A stretch of DNA of 6,809 nucleotides from Cytophagales bacterium (lineage in GTDB: Bacteria; Bacteroidota; Bacteroidia; Cytophagales; Cyclobacteriaceae). Numbering within the stretch: position 1 is the first letter of the stretch; each line of letters starts with the position of its first letter. Positions 5,974-6,809 of the stretch are shown here, in pieces. The stretch covers positions 1-6,809 of the forward strand of contig JAJCYK010000030.1 of the NCBI GenBank assembly GCA_029262935.1, written 5' to 3'. Position numbers and translations under genes: made by a program. The notes beneath the pieces were generated by a model. That model was not told the origin of the DNA. It saw only the letters and a list, made by a program, of their open reading frames with translations, and made no database searches.

Positions 5974-6809
5974 ATGGAAAATTTAGCTATCAAAACCGAT
6001 GAAATAATAAAACGGTATGGTGACGTGAAAGCACTTAAGGGGATCAATTTGCAGGTATCTCCAGGAACCCTTTTTGGTTTGATCGGGCCGGATGGTGCAG
6101 GAAAAACTTCGTTGATCAGAATACTAGCTACCCTAACGCTGCCAGATGCGGGAAAAGCACATGTATTGGGTCATGAAGTCGTACGCGAATACCGCACGAT
6201 CAGGAATAAAATTGGGTATATGCCTGGCCGGTTTTCTCTTTACCAAGATTTATCAATCTTGGAGAATTTGCAATTGTTTGCTGCGATTTATGAGACCTCA
6301 ATCGAAAAGAATTACCATCTGATCAAAGATATTTATCAGCAGATCGAGCCATTCAAAGACCGCAAAGCAGGCCAACTATCCGGTGGAATGAAACAAAAGT
6401 TAGCCTTGTCCTGCGCTTTGATCCACGAACCGGAGATCTTGTTTTTGGATGAGCCCACTACGGGTGTGGACCCGGTATCGCGCAATGAGTTTTGGGATAT
6501 GTTGAAGGATCTGAAGCAAAAAGGCATTACCATATTTGTATCCACACCTTATATGGATGAGGCCAAACTTTGTGACCAAGTAGGATTAATACAGGACGGA
6601 GCACTTTTAAGCGTAAATACCCCGGCGAGAATAGTCGATAATTACAGCCGGCCTTTGTATGCGATAAAATCAGCCAACACTTACAAACTACTACAGGATT
6701 TAAAAGCATATCCGCAAGCCCTTTCGGTTTTTCCTTTTGGAGAATACATCCATTATACCGATCAAAGGGGAGAAGTTTTAATAGAAGAGTTAAAAAACTA
6801 TTTGGCAAC
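5974..6809 (+). CDS. ABC transporter ATP-binding protein, YbhF N-half-like (3' end outside window)
   Basis: The ATG at 5974 follows the hlyD-like stop by 5 bases, and the frame stays open to the window edge (278 codons). It is a nucleotide-binding subunit of an ABC-2-type exporter. Visible motifs are Walker A GPDGAGKTS (38-46), signature LSGGMKQ (135-141), Walker B ILFLDEP (155-161) and D-loop GVDP (164-167). GPDGAGKT and GYMP.RFSLYQDLS recall the first ATPase half of E. coli YbhF. Two catalytic switch positions differ from the canon: the Q-loop glutamine is Gly85 (YMPGRFSLY) and the H-loop histidine is Pro192 (VSTPYMDEA). The N-terminal half of YbhF also lacks the H-loop histidine as I recall it, so this subunit is probably the degenerate partner of a canonical ATPase. 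That partner may be a separate gene or a fused second domain just outside the window, followed by ABC-2 permeases. The residues after about 225 form the usual C-terminal regulatory region. No frame defect is seen in the visible part. Confidence 0.9.
   Translation, partial: MENLAIKTDEIIKRYGDVKALKGINLQVSPGTLFGLIGPDGAGKTSLIRILATLTLPDAGKAHVLGHEVVREYRTIRNKIGYMPGRFSLYQDLSILENLQLFAAIYETSIEKNYHLIKDIYQQIEPFKDRKAGQLSGGMKQKLALSCALIHEPEILFLDEPTTGVDPVSRNEFWDMLKDLKQKGITIFVSTPYMDEAKLCDQVGLIQDGALLSVNTPARIVDNYSRPLYAIKSANTYKLLQDLKAYPQALSVFPFGEYIHYTDQRGEVLIEELKNYLA

Noticed and set aside
6527..6808. 93-codon minus-strand frame inside the ATPase gene
   Set aside because: It is antisense to a clear ABC ATPase with motifs and has no protein-family likeness.
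1..6809. tRNA, rRNA, CRISPR array, insertion sequence or attachment site
   Set aside because: No cloverleaf, regularly spaced repeats, transposase gene or flanking terminal repeats were recognised; coding genes fill nearly the whole window.

Overview
The window looks like a Bacteroidota chromosome segment. The evidence is the moderate, somewhat AT-rich base composition, start codons mostly without strong Shine-Dalgarno sequences, a FAD-oxidoreductase next to a sodium:solute symporter, and a TetR-TolC-HlyD-ABC efflux operon of a type common in that phylum. This is inference from gene content and style; no rRNA or other marker gene is present. All six genes are on the plus strand.

Left module (1-2978): the C-terminal 434 residues of a FAD-dependent oxidoreductase (PF12831-like), which enters from the left edge, and 7 bases later a complete 554-residue sodium:solute symporter. 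The spacing suggests one transcription unit in which the symporter imports a small organic solute, perhaps a sugar or sugar acid, that the oxidoreductase or its unseen neighbours process. The substrate cannot be read from the sequence.

Gap (2979-3144): 166 bases with no gene I can support. Its downstream end carries a palindrome and a tandem 13-bp repeat directly before the TetR start, the best candidate for an autoregulatory operator.

Right module (3145-6809): tetR, tolC-like outer-membrane factor, hlyD-like lipoprotein adaptor, and ABC ATPase, packed with gaps of 2, 9 and 5 bases. The order and the ATPase sequence resemble the E. coli CecR/YbhG-YbhF-YbhS-YbhR drug exporter, with an added TolC-family gene. 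A second ATPase and ABC-2 permeases probably follow beyond the right edge.

The most notable point is that the two middle genes of this exporter are each broken once. The tolC-like gene has a 1-base frameshift at about 4751-4764. The hlyD-like gene has an in-frame TGA at 5249-5251. The regulator and the visible part of the ATPase are intact. Either the pump is in early decay in this strain or the assembly carries errors. I see no convincing new class of system; the window is a metabolic transport pair followed by a damaged, otherwise recognisable efflux operon.
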